DNA from: Adiantum capillus-veneris
Taxonomy: Eukaryota > Streptophyta > Polypodiopsida > Polypodiales > Pteridaceae
Assembly: GCA_014529385.2 (NCBI GenBank)
Contig: CM043969.1
Span: forward strand, 74,754,676 to 74,818,675
Direction of reading: 5' to 3'
DNA length: 64,000 bases
The notes beneath the pieces are model-generated. The model searched no databases, was not told the origin of the DNA, and saw only the letters and a program-made list of their open reading frames with translations. Shown piece by piece: positions 22,110 through 32,130 of the stretch (the first letter of the stretch is position 1; each line of letters starts with the position of its first letter). The position numbers and the translations under genes were made by a program.

Positions 22110-23075
22110 GAAATGTCAACAGTCAACCTCGTTCAAAAGAGGAGGAAATCAAAAGCCTCAAGGAAGACCTCAAGTTAACATAACATGGCTCAAGGGGCTA
22201 GAGGCGAAGGAAATCAAGCAAACATGTATGCTCATGCTGCAATTGAACATCAAGGAGTGAATGAATAATTTTTAGTAATTCAAACCCCAGCGGAGTATCA
22301 AGGTAGCCATTTCACCTTATTGATTGATTCTAGGTGCATTAGAAATCTCATTTTGCTTAAACACCTTGATACAGATCTTACAGTGGAATTAGCTACGGGT
22401 AAGAAGGTTAGATCTTCTACTTCAGTGTGGGTAACTTGAATTCTGTTATCCATTTGGGTTCAGTGAATATAACTTTTTCTCCTCAGGGTTAAGCTTTACT
22501 GCGTAACTCCTTTCATTCTTCCTATGGCTCTTCATAACTTTGGTAAAGTTCACTAATCTGAGTTTAGGTTTTTCTCGTTTCCCTTTAATTGTTACCCTAG
22601 AGTTTTGGTCATGTTTTAAAGTCCATGAAGTGTCTTTCTTGGTTTGACAGGATGGTATCATACATTTATTCAAGGCTACACTAAGATTGCATCTCGATTG
22701 ACTAATACGCTTAAGAAGGCTAAAGTGTTTACATGGAATGAACGTGCTCAAGCTAGTTTTGAGAAACTTAAAGAAGCTTTGGTAAATGCTTCAATACTAC
22801 AACTTCCAAACTTCTTAAAGACATTCACTACGCTCAACTGATGCAAGTGGACAAGCAATCGGTGGCGTTCTGTCTCAAGAAGGAAAACCAATAGCTTATG
22901 AATCTAGTAAGTTATGTATACGTGAGTTAAATTATCCTACACATGACTTGGAATTATTTCCGTTGTGCATGTTTTTAAAGTATGGCAACATTATCTTCTT
23001 GGAAAAAGATTTGAACAACATACTGATCATAAAAGCTTGAAGTAGATCTACACCCAACCTAATGTAAGGTCTCTA
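22110..23075 (+). pseudogene. Gypsy protease and RT/RNase H fragments, plus strand
   Basis: Starting near 22270 a plus frame reads VIQTPAEYQGSHFTLLIDS and VELATGKKV, a retropepsin start with S-R-C after the Asp (normally SG). After about 200 bp without a clear frame, 22644-22841 gives GWYHTFIQGYTKIASRLTN and FTWNERAQASFEKLKEAL, the connection region of reverse transcriptase. It continues in shifted frames as DASGQAIGGVLSQEGKPIAY and ELNYPTHDLEL of RNase H. The RT core is missing. This is a chromovirus-like fragment that interrupts the leader of the family A element at its left and abuts a family A LTR at its right. Confidence 0.8.
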
Positions 23076-23282
23076 TCTTTTTAGCTACAGAGGAATGAAA
23101 TCAAATCTTATCAAAAGCTTTAGGAGAAAGCACTGAACATGCAAACAAATAAAACACTATCTCAAAAGCAATTAAAGATGGTATTTTTGGAATCTTAAGT
23201 TTTAGAATTAAGTTCGGACAAAAATTGACCCCGCTAGTTTCTCCGAAAGATTCAATGTCAATTAATTTGCTAAGAAAAATTG

Positions 23283-23955
23283 TGTTAGCAGCAAGCTAAC
23301 TCTGATAACTTGGATAATATTTTTCAAGCTTTCATTGTAAAAACACTCACTATTTTTATGAATCGGGAATATTGTAACTCCTACTTTCCAGATAAACAGT
23401 GTATTACAAGCTTCGAGATTGTATCAACCTGTCTTTAGTTAGAGCTCCCAGATTATTAGTTTTGAACACAAAAACCTTAGCTAACGTATAAAAGCCAATT
23501 TTTGTAAGTTTTTCATAAGTTTTGGATAATAGAAACACAGTGTGAGCTAACGATGCTCGCTTCTCTCCTTCTCGCGCTTCCTACTCCCTCCCTGGTTGTC
23601 AAATTACAGTCACATCTGTTGCATTTTTGCAACCACAAGTAAGAGCTCTACGCATTGAGGTAAGCATTTCATGGTAATCCGTAGCTTTTGGCGTCACCGA
23701 CCCACGACCTAATTTCATCATAAGTAAGAATTTAATCTTTAAAATCAAAAACTAAGTATAGGCGGGTATTGGGGCATCATTGCTAAGCTTTTAGATGCAT
23801 TTTGTGTCGAAAATGACTAGGTCAAAAACTCACTGTTGTTAATAATTGTGATTTTTTCACTTGACCTAAAGTGAGATTTGAGACCATAAGCATGTGTGCT
23901 TAGGTCTTATAAACATGTCTTAGAAGTTTTGTAACATTTGGATGTCGTATGATGC
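23283..23955 (+). mobile_element. Family A LTR, plus orientation, truncated
   Basis: Begins TGTTAGCAGCAAGC and matches the reverse complement of 11334-10665, including the TAGTTAGAGCTCCCAGATTA-type block. It breaks off at 23955 where family B LTR sequence begins. Being in plus orientation, it is the probable 5' LTR of the plus-strand gag remnant at 24.8-27.7 kb. Confidence 0.75.
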
Positions 23956-23959
23956 TGTA

Positions 23960-24088
23960 TAAATCAGTTAAACTAGATTTACTCTAGCCTAATTCTCATT
24001 GGTCATCCAATAGGATTTGAGTACACCTTGTGGGTATCGAGGCTAGGGAGCTAACATGTGTCCCTCTTTCCCTTTGTGTAAAGGAAGC

Positions 24089-24146
<58 letters not shown>

Positions 24147-24335
24147 CTCTCTCATCCCCTACTTTCATGGCCATCCAATAGGATTTCAGTACACCTTGTG
24201 GGCATCTGGGCTAGGAAGCATTGTAATCATTGACAAGGTAAAGGTTATACTTTAATTGTATGCCTTGCATCCATCTAGCATCTTCAAAAGGATAATTCTT
24301 AAATTAATAAGATATCAGCTATTTCTAGTGACCAA
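23960..24335 (-). mobile_element. Family B LTR and internal fragment
   Basis: The part 23965-24080 matches 35426-35565 inside the family B LTR (ACTAGATTTACTCTAGCCTA). The part 24225-24325 matches 36340-36440 in the family B internal region (chromodomain-coding). The two are joined by a deletion, with a long (GT)n tract between. Confidence 0.7.
24091..24144. repeat. (GT)n microsatellite
   Basis: About 27 GT dinucleotides within a family B LTR fragment. The homologous place at 35565-35580 has only a few GT units, so the tract expanded here. Confidence 0.95.
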
Positions 24336-24339
24336 TTTC

Positions 24340-24545
24340 ATTGCCAAATGATCACTTTTGCTGCTAAAAACAGCATCTGCTACCAACAACTTCTTTTGCC
24401 ACCAACAATTTCTTTTTATGCTAGTGATCACATTTGCTGCTAGTGATAGCTTTCAGTACCATCAATCGCTTTCATAGTTTAGTGATTGCATCCGCTGCCA
24501 GTGACCGCTTTCACTGCCAATGATCGCTTCTATTGCAAGTTGTCC
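24340..24545. repeat. Degenerate minisatellite, period about 22-25 bp
   Basis: Variants of GCTGCCAGTGATCGCTTTC repeat about eight times (for example TTTGCTGCTAGTGATAGC and TCCGCTGCCAGTGACCGC). No frame is conserved. Confidence 0.65.
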
Positions 24546-24799
24546 CAAAAATTGACTATAGTAGTCTCAATCCTTAAGCATCTTGAGAGGGGTATTTTTG
24601 ACACCTTACTCAAGAAAAACAGACACCAGAATCATAGTCAAGAACTCTATGAAAGTTAGAGATTATATGTGCAAGTTTTTTACCTAATTTTGCAATTTTT
24701 GTACAAGAAGATTCAAGGCCGGTCTACATAGAAACTAATATGAGTCCGGAAGAAGAGGAGAAGCTCATAAACCTTCTACCTTCTATCATTTTTTTCTGT

Positions 24800-26150
24800 A
24801 GTTGCAACAAGAGCACTCAAATGGCTGAGAGGTATCCAGAGCATCATAACGCAAGGTGATGATACGAAAGACTGGTAGCCGACCTACCAAGTAAGAGGTT
24901 GGGTTGGAAAACAAAATCTTTACGTGAATTCAGGTATTTTAGGTCAAGAAGCTATCTGCAAAGAGACCCTAGAACAAGAGGTGACCAAGTTGGCCTAGTG
25001 TCCACGGATGAGAGCGTCAATCAAGCAAGGTTAAATTCCCTTGCACCATTCTTAGAAGAGGGTAGTGAGACCGACACCTCTTATGATTGTTCACTCTACA
25101 TCATGGCTGACCAGCATGTAGGAAACCATTAGACCATCATGGTTGAAGGAAGTAGCACCTCCAGGAGCATGTAGTAGGCACCAAGGTGTACAACCACATT
25201 TTTAGAAGGATTGAATGCCCATGGAGGCTTGGTATACTCTGATACAAGGGGATGTAAAATTGTATGCATTGAAGAAACGACAGTCATAGGAACAAAAATA
25301 ATTCAAGTGTACAATGACAGAGATAGGTTCCAAGATGACAAGGGAGTTCATTACCTCATTGTCAGAGATCCAAAAAACTATAACAAATATGGAGACAATG
25401 TCGCAAAAGGGAAGATGATTTTGGAGATGGCAGACATGCCAACCTCTAGTAGATCTCCTTAATTCCGCCAGGATATTTGACAAGAAGATATTGAAAGTTC
25501 TAACAAGCCAAGGAGACATAGGAATCTATGAGCATATGAATGGTAGGGCCAAATCATATTTCATATTCCTAGCACCCTACACATTAGAGCTAAGCACAAA
25601 AAAGATTCTATACTTGTATACTTACGATTCAAACAAAGGGAGTCATATAATGTATGTTGACAAGTATGGATGCGAATACGAGCCAATCCTTCCTAGGGAT
25701 GTAGAAAGATTGATAACTCTAGAAGTTATGATGCATGCTTTAGAAGAGAGGCAAAGGCCCATACAAACCCCTAGCAAGTCTACAAATCCCTTCACATATG
25801 ACTACAACACCACAATGCATACAAATAGATAGCCGGTGCCCAACCCTCAAGACTAGCAAGCTACACCGCCATCATTACAAGCATGGCTCCAACAATATGA
25901 AACATCAAAACAAAACTAAAACAGAGGTGATTATCAAGCCATGTCAGGTCAACGAGCACCACCACCCACCACCACTCCATCAGTAGTACCAAGATGAGAG
26001 CAGAACGAGAATGTAAAATTTGACAAGGATAGGAGGCCCACATCGAGAAGGAGAGCAAAGAGAAAGGGTTCAAAGTAAGGAACAACTACCTGTGAGACTA
26101 GCCAGAGATTATGGATTAGGAGCACCTCTAGGGTTGGAACCCTTACATTA
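24800..26150 (+). pseudogene. N-terminal region of a family A-like gag, plus strand
   Basis: Overlapping open stretches (24899-25132, 25211-25462, 25491-25832) precede the capsid-like gag on the same strand. The best frame, 25491-25832, reads SQGDIGIYEHMNGRAKSYF and IMYVDKYGCEYEPILPRDV, then a His- and Pro-rich tail. I do not recognise it as a known domain. It sits where an ORF ahead of gag, or the gag N-terminus, is expected in large Tat/Ogre-like elements. Frames shift at least twice. It may be specific to this family; the counterpart in the minus-strand copy (21.0-20.4 kb) is too decayed to compare by eye. Confidence 0.5.
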
Positions 26151-26189
26151 CCTAGGAAAAGAGCTCATAGAGGATTACTAGGAGACCCT

Positions 26190-27640
26190 ATGCTTATGTT
26201 TGTAGATCAGCATAGGATCAAACTATCTTGGGTTCAGCAATGGATCAACAAGAAGTATTCCAAGAACAAAGATCCCAGGGATCACTTGGCAGCCTTTGTG
26301 TGCTTAATGAGAGTTGAGAAAGTCTTAGAATTTTCAATGCAATTTGTAGAATTTAGACTGGCTCTCAAAGAGGACACTGTCACCTGGTTCAATTTTGTGG
26401 AACGTAGAGATTTTGAGTCAATTAAGGAGGTCTTTGATGATTTTATTAAGGAATTCTCTGAAAGAGGGATAGCTCAAAACACCGTCTCACAAATCCATAA
26501 ATTCAAATAGAAAGGAGATAATATGTACAAAAAGCAGCCTTAAGGCTAAAAATATATGGAAAGCTCTATCCAGTGGAATAGCTACCCACCTAGTCAAGAT
26601 TAATGCTCATTTTTATCCAAGGACTAAGGAACACAGATCTCCAAAAAGATCTACACATGAAAAAGAGCACTAGATTGAAAGAGTTAATGAAAGAAGCTCT
26701 ATACTCGGTAGATAATTGTGATGTCTACAAGGAAGGAGATTACAAGGATTTAGATGATGATTCCTCATCAGAGAATAGTGGATCCAAGTCTTTACAAAAA
26801 TCAAAATCTTTGCTAAGTCAAGAGGAGGTCATTAAAGAAGTGCTCAAGAGGATTGCTCTGTTTGCTAAGCCGCAAGCTAAGCAGCCTTGATGGTGTACGA
26901 TAGATAAGAAATGGACAAATCACATGATTGAAGAGTGCTATTTTAACAAAGGGTACGTAAAAGAAGGCCAGTATATCTTGCAAGCCCAAGTAGGACAAGC
27001 ACAAGCCCCACTAGTTCTAAGATACACAACAAGAATTCTTCTAGGACTAGTAGGAGTTGAAAGACCACAATCAACCTTAGGACAACAACCTCTGCTACCC
27101 GAAACAAGACCTGTAGGAGTCAGATATACACCAATTGTATAGGAGCTTGAAGAGCAGGCACTTGTGTAAATCTCTGCATATTACAAGGACTAGTATGAGA
27201 TATTATCCACTGCAAGAACCAAAAGCATCAAAACCATGGAGCATGATTGGATATGTTGGACCATTGATTGTTGCACACGCTTTTGGAGAAGGTAGATACA
27301 GTTTGGATGAACACACATTGCTATTCATAGGCTAATGGAGGATTAGTGGGATCAAGACTTGCTTATCCATTGAAAGCTACTCAAGGAGTGCCTCAACAAC
27401 CTAGAGGACCATGTTATAAATGTGATGGTGACCACCTGATGAAAGATGGTCCTCACACGGAGATCATTAGAGTGAATTCATATTCTCCTCATTCTAGGAT
27501 CACTCATTTGACTTCGGATTGCCTGAAGAATCCTAAAGCAACATTGAAAATGCTAGAGGCAATGGCATCTGGTAGTGGATTAAAAAAAAAAATGATACCA
27601 ATCCGTGTAATCACAAGATCACAAGATTAAAAAAATGGCA
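26190..27640 (+). pseudogene. Gag of family A, plus-strand copy
   Basis: The stretch 26190-26510 holds the capsid-like core (KDPRDHLAAFVCLMRVEKV, VTWFNFVERRDFESIKEVF, GIAQNTVSQIHKFK), parallel to that at 20.3-20.0 kb. The stretch 26603-26890 parallels 20016-19834. Near 26890-26950 the unusual motif WC-x6-WT-x-H-x3-ECYF recurs. Further on, 27346-27630 has a CYKCDGDHLMKDGP knuckle-like start and IPIRVITRSQ, also shared with the minus-strand copy. Gag would package the RNA. The frame is broken by stops at 26510, 26890 and 27142. Downstream, 27640-27840 continues as a basic coil-like remnant, then stops; no pol follows. Confidence 0.75.
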
Positions 27641-27959
27641 AATGAACCCATCGTAGAAGAAGCAAGAACAGACACGCCTAGCATTGAATATAAGAGTTAG
27701 AGAAACACATGGAATAAGAAGGCTATATGCTGAAAGCTAGGAAGGAATGTGAGCAAAATTTCTTAGCTAAATATCTGACACAAACAAAAGAAAAAGTGAG
27801 GAAACTTGAAGAAGAAACATGTAATGGAAAAGGCCTATGAACTTTGAGGATAACGGAATTAAGAGAATTAGAGTGAGCGGTTTTTGTGAAACTACTTTGA
27901 GAACATAGAGGGTAAACTTAATTAGTGGTTTACTTAATTAACTTGTCATGAACAATAAT

Positions 27960-28840
27960 TTTGCAAGAGAGAGGGAGTTTAGAGAACTTGACAATAGTTG
28001 AGGACTGGATTTATGTGGAGCCTGTTCCCCCTCCGATAGGCTTTTGTATTATAGATTCTCCCATCAAGAGAGACTTGGTACAATACAATATTTTTGTTCT
28101 TTGTGACCTAGGTGATGCAATGAAGATGGGAAGCTTCATGCATCACGAGCATAACATAGAATTTGTAGAAATCATTAACCATCCTTGGCCTCAGTCCCAA
28201 GGCCTCAAACACCTTCAAAGGTGGAGAGAGCTAGCGGGGAATGAGGGTAGAGAAGAGGAAGAATTAACATTCATAGGAGAAAGAAATAGTTCCTCACTTA
28301 TCTTCACTCTTCTTGCTTAGTATACATAATAGCTTAGTAATGAAGATGGAGAAGATGGAAAGCTTAAGCATTGGAGCATGGCTCTTGGTTAGATTTGCAT
28401 TCCATAGCCAAGAGTCTTGGTGCAGGCTCTCAACTTCTCTACAAGCTTGGAGAAGCAGATGGAGCTCTTGCACTTTGCAATTCACACAATGAGAGAGAGA
28501 AAGAGTGTCTGTGTGTGTGTGTGTGGTGGGGGGGGGGGGGGGAGAGTATACGCTCCAAGCTAGCCCCCTCCGTGCTTTGGTCATCCCCCTCTTCTAGATC
28601 AAGATGGAAGCTCATTGGACCCCTGCAAGTCTAGCCAATCACATGCAGTGTGCATATCAAGCAAGCATGCTAGCTTTGGGACAAGTGTCCCCCTTTCCCC
28701 TTTGAGAGAGAGGACTTAATAAATGCATAAACAATTAGTTTAATTAACTAAATTATCATTAGACCCCTTGGGAGGCCAACTAATAGGCTTTAGGCACACC
28801 ATGAGGGCAACATGAAGAGGAGCTTGACAAGTGTCCTAGG
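27960..28840 (-). mobile_element. Diverged family B LTR fragment
   Basis: Shares with the family B LTRs the blocks TTGAGGACTGGATTTA, CCCATCAAGAGAGAC, GATGCAATGAAGATGG, TTAGATTTGCATTCCA-type and ACAAGTGTCCCCCTTTCCCC in the same order. It lacks the start and end of the LTR. It is more diverged than the copies at 29.27 and 39.2 kb. Confidence 0.65.
28511..28542. repeat. (GT)n and poly-G tract
   Basis: About eight GT units run into about 15 G, at the position in the LTR where other copies have a short GT run. Confidence 0.9.
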
Positions 28841-28844
28841 TGCT

Positions 28845-29070
28845 TTCTTTATACCAAGCTTGCCTTGTCTCAGGGTGTGTGTGTTCTCTGTCTAGCTCCT
28901 ACAAAGAGGGTTGTAGAGTGATGCATCAATTCCTCCTACTCCTCTTGGCTTTTGAAATTGAGTTTGCTCGGTGTTTTCCTGGCTTCAAGGCTAGTTTGCC
29001 CCCGTCAGTAGATTGTTTTCATCATGTGGGGAAGGGAATCGAAGACGTTAGTGGTAGACACCTGTGTGTG

Positions 29071-29122
<52 letters not shown>

Positions 29123-29262
29123 TGTGTGTGTGTGTGTGTCCCTACATCGTTAGCTTGTAGAGCTTGTTGGTCACCTCAAGGAGCTTGCAGCGTGGGGGGG
29201 CAAGCCGGGGATAGTGTTCCCTTTGGAGTCAAAAATGTTGATAATTGGAGTTTGGACCTTAC
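28845..29262. other. No gene recognised; contains a long (GT)n at 29063-29139
   Basis: The (GT)n tract is about 77 bp with CA and TA interruptions. Open frames across it encode only Cys-Val repeats. The flanks show no motif. Confidence 0.6.
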
Positions 29263-29700
29263 TTGGTGTAACATTTAATGGTCTAGTAACTTGTGTGCAA
29301 CGGAAAATAGCATGAACATAGTGAGCATTTCATTAGAATAGATTCCTAATGAGAATAAAAAGAGTGCTTGGGTGGAGAGAGCAACAAAAAGTATAACACC
29401 TAGTTAGATAGCATGAACAATACTTCAAAAGAGAGAGAAAATCTATTGACAATAGTTGAGGACCAAATTTACATGGAGCCAGTCCCCCCTCCAAAAGTCT
29501 TTGTATTATAGGTTTCTCCCATCAAGAGAGACATTTTACAATACAATTTGTTGTGTTCTTTCAATACTAGCTAGTGCAATGAAGATGGAAGCTTCGAGCA
29601 CTAAGCAAAACACTTATAAAACACAACATCAATTTCCTCATGATCTCATCCCAAGACCTCACACACCTTCAAAGATGGTGAGAGCTAGCGAGGTATGAGA

Positions 29701-29884
29701 GTAGATTGAGAGGAATAAGGAGTAGTCTTACAAGAAAGATGTACATCTCCTCAAATAATCACTCATATTAGCATAGCTTAGCTTACAAGATCCTAGGAGT
29801 AGATTGAGAGGAAGAAGGAGTAGTTTTACAAGAAAGATGTACATCTCCTCAAATAATCACTCATATTAGCATAGCTTAGCTTAG
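29701..29884. repeat. Tandem duplication, period 98 bp
   Basis: GTAGATTGAGAGGAA at 29701 recurs at 29799. Both copies continue through ATGTACATCTCCTCAAATAA to TTAGCATAGCTTAGCTTA. The LTR at 39.2 kb has a single copy. Confidence 0.9.
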
Positions 29885-30024
29885 TAATTAGCATGGTAGA
29901 GGAGATGAGCATGCATTGAAGCTTGGATCTTGGGGTTGGATTTGCATCACAAAGCCAAGAGTTGGTGGTGTAGGCCTCCCTTCTCACAAGCTTGGAGTAG
30001 GTGATAAGCTTTCCATTAAAGCTT

Positions 30025-30027
<3 letters not shown>

Positions 30028-30072
<45 letters not shown>

Positions 30073-30132
30073 TTCTTGCTTCACACATGGACTAGTGTGA
30101 GTGTGTATGCAATAATGCCTTGAGAGAATCAG

Positions 30133-30171
<39 letters not shown>
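30028..30171. repeat. (GA)n and (CT)n microsatellites
   Basis: (GA)n at 30028-30070 and (CT)n at 30134-30171, about 65 bp apart and complementary, so the segment could fold into a long hairpin. Confidence 0.9.
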
Positions 30172-30174
<3 letters not shown>

Positions 30175-30439
30175 CGACCCCTCTTGCTATTTGCTCATGC
30201 TCACACCCTATTGGACCGAATTGCAAGAGCATAAGTGATAGCCTTTTGACATGTGTCCCCCTTTCCCCTTTTGTGAGAGCTTTAGTAGTTAATTAATGCA
30301 ACTAAACTCTCATTGGACCCCTTTGTCTCTTGGCTAATAAGAATCAGGCAAGCCATTGGGCTGTTGAATGCTCATTGGACCCCTTGGGAGACTATCCGAT
30401 AGTCTTCTAGAGAGCTTAATTCCATTGGTAGCAAAAGCG

Positions 30440-31168
30440 GTCACTGGCTCTGGGGCTTGATTGAGGTCTAAACAATTTGATGATTTCTCACCTCAAGTAC
30501 TCTCTAATGACACCCTCCATCACTCAAAAACCCACTTCTAGCAACCACACTTCACTTTTTACTCTTTCCTAGTCCGAAACAAACAAGATGACCTAAATCT
30601 CAAACAAAAACTCCAAAAGCAACCAAAACTTCTAGATCTACTCTACTAGTGCATGTCCAAGGGTACAAATGAGAATTTCCATATCGGCATCTAAATCTTA
30701 AGTTTCACACACTTTGCATTTTTTGTCACTTTACGGTATATAAGAGATCCGATATGGTCACCAAGGAGACTTTTGCACTCTCATGCAACATCAAGACCGA
30801 CTATCTATGTAACACTACTCCTAAAAAAAAAATGAAAGCAAATGATGTACAAAATTGAAATGAAAATGAGTATGAAGGTGAGAAAAAATGAGGCGATAGA
30901 AGGATGTCCGTAGCCACCAAACACCAACTTATTGCAATCAAGAAACCTAACCCTAACACTCAAGCATGGAATCTATGCCAAAGCACAAAACCAACCACTA
31001 GAGTTTCCTAACCTAAAGGCATGCCAAAATAAAATGCACGGCTCCTTGGTCTACCTGAGAAATCAACAAGCTTAAGTAAGATATAAATAAAACACAAAAA
31101 CTAGAACACTTGGGTGATGGATAAAGAAGGACCTCATCGGGAATTCCTCTGCTAGTGTAAGTCCTACA
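30440..31168 (-). other. Leader-like region downstream of the family A copy 2 PBS
   Basis: On the minus strand this follows LTR and PBS, so it is in leader position. I see no ORF and no palindrome series like that of copy 1. It is cut at 30437 by the family B LTR. Confidence 0.5.
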
Positions 31169-31186
31169 TCCCTGGCAATGGTGCGA
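31169..31186 (-). promoter_or_regulatory. Primer binding site, tRNA-Asp type (family A copy 2)
   Basis: The minus strand reads TCGCACCATTGCCAGGGA, 14 of 18 matches to TGGCGCCGTTGCCGGGGA. It directly follows the LTR end. Confidence 0.65.
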
Positions 31187-31187
31187 A

Positions 31188-32114
31188 TGTTGGTGGACCA
31201 CCACGATCAGTCAGAGTAGCCTAGCGATAACTCAAACCAACGTAATTTGTCAATCCAAGGGCATAATTGGCTCGACTAGTGCATCGAAACGTCAAATGCA
31301 AAGTCCTGAATGACAATGCACTGAGGAAAGAGGTTTCATGAGCATGTAAGATGAGGAAATAGGCAAAATGCCTTAGTCTCTTATGCAATCTAACTAACAC
31401 TCAAATGGTCATAACAATGTCAAACAAAGCCCAAATGACATCAAACTTAAGATATGAGGTCTCTAAACTATAAGCAGCATGATGCTACCATCTAGTTCCA
31501 TTGTTCCTATGGTCGGTGGGTGAGCGACCACAACCATGATCGTCACCACACCCAACCTCAACCAAAAATTACAAATGAGGGGTCGTTTGTCTTCCCTTAA
31601 GGCCTGCTTACCTCTATCCATGGTTAGTTTCATCAAAAACATCATAAAAAAACCATAATGAAAAGCAACCTAGATCCAAGAATGCTCATTGTGTTGCACA
31701 CACACACACATACACACACTTAAACACATCATGACGACCATCAACACAATGCTAACAGTGTAGAGAAGCAACCCAATAAGTTTTATTAGCTACCCTTACC
31801 AATGCAATGCATAGCGAGTGCACAAGCGTAGGCCGTTCTTGACCACAACCTCTCAAGTGAGTTACAACGATTGTGTGTCAAAAAATGAGGCTTTTCTAAA
31901 TATATCTAGGGCTAGAGATGAGGTGAGGATAAAAGTTATGAGATTTTACAAAAACAGTATAAGCTGGTAGTGAATCTAATGACATTATTTACTCATTCAT
32001 GTCTTTGGATTCACGGCAAAGTAGAATTTTCAAAAGATGGCTAGGAAAAATTACAATGTCCATTTGGCAAAAGTGTATATCTGTAAAACTCGTAGCTGTT
32101 TCTCGGCCTCAACA
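31188..32114 (-). mobile_element. LTR of family A (copy 2)
   Basis: 927 bp with TGTTGGTGG at the left end and CCTCAACA at the right (plus strand). It shares with copy 1 the GTCAATCCAWGGG and CTCGACTAGTGCAT blocks, ACTCAAATG and CAAATGACATC, at matching places. A purine tract lies upstream and a PBS downstream on the minus strand, the same unusual order as copy 1. Confidence 0.7.
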
Positions 32115-32130
32115 CTCTCCCCTCTCAAAC
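32115..32130 (-). promoter_or_regulatory. Polypurine tract, family A copy 2
   Basis: The minus strand reads GTTTGAGAGGGGAGAG directly before TGTTGAGGCC. As in copy 1, the coding remnant runs into it. Confidence 0.65.

Larger units (their letters stand above)
29267..30437 (-). mobile_element. Family B LTR copy without internal region
   Basis: Begins TGTAACATTTAATGG and follows the family B LTR order (GAGTGCTTGGGTGGAGAGAG, TTGAGGACCAAATTTACATG, CTCATTGGACCCCTTGGGAG) to about 30437, where similarity stops before the expected GACA end. It may be a truncated solo LTR. It holds a 98-bp tandem duplication and two microsatellites. Confidence 0.7.

Noticed and set aside
24030-24233. ORF with a long Cys-Val run
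   Set aside because: Translation of (GT)n.
25211-25832. Host gene ahead of the plus-strand gag
   Set aside because: Same strand and contiguous with gag; frames shift and no intron or start context is clear, so it is more likely part of the element.
28840-29278. ORFs with Cys-Val runs
   Set aside because: Translation of the (GT)n at 29063-29139.
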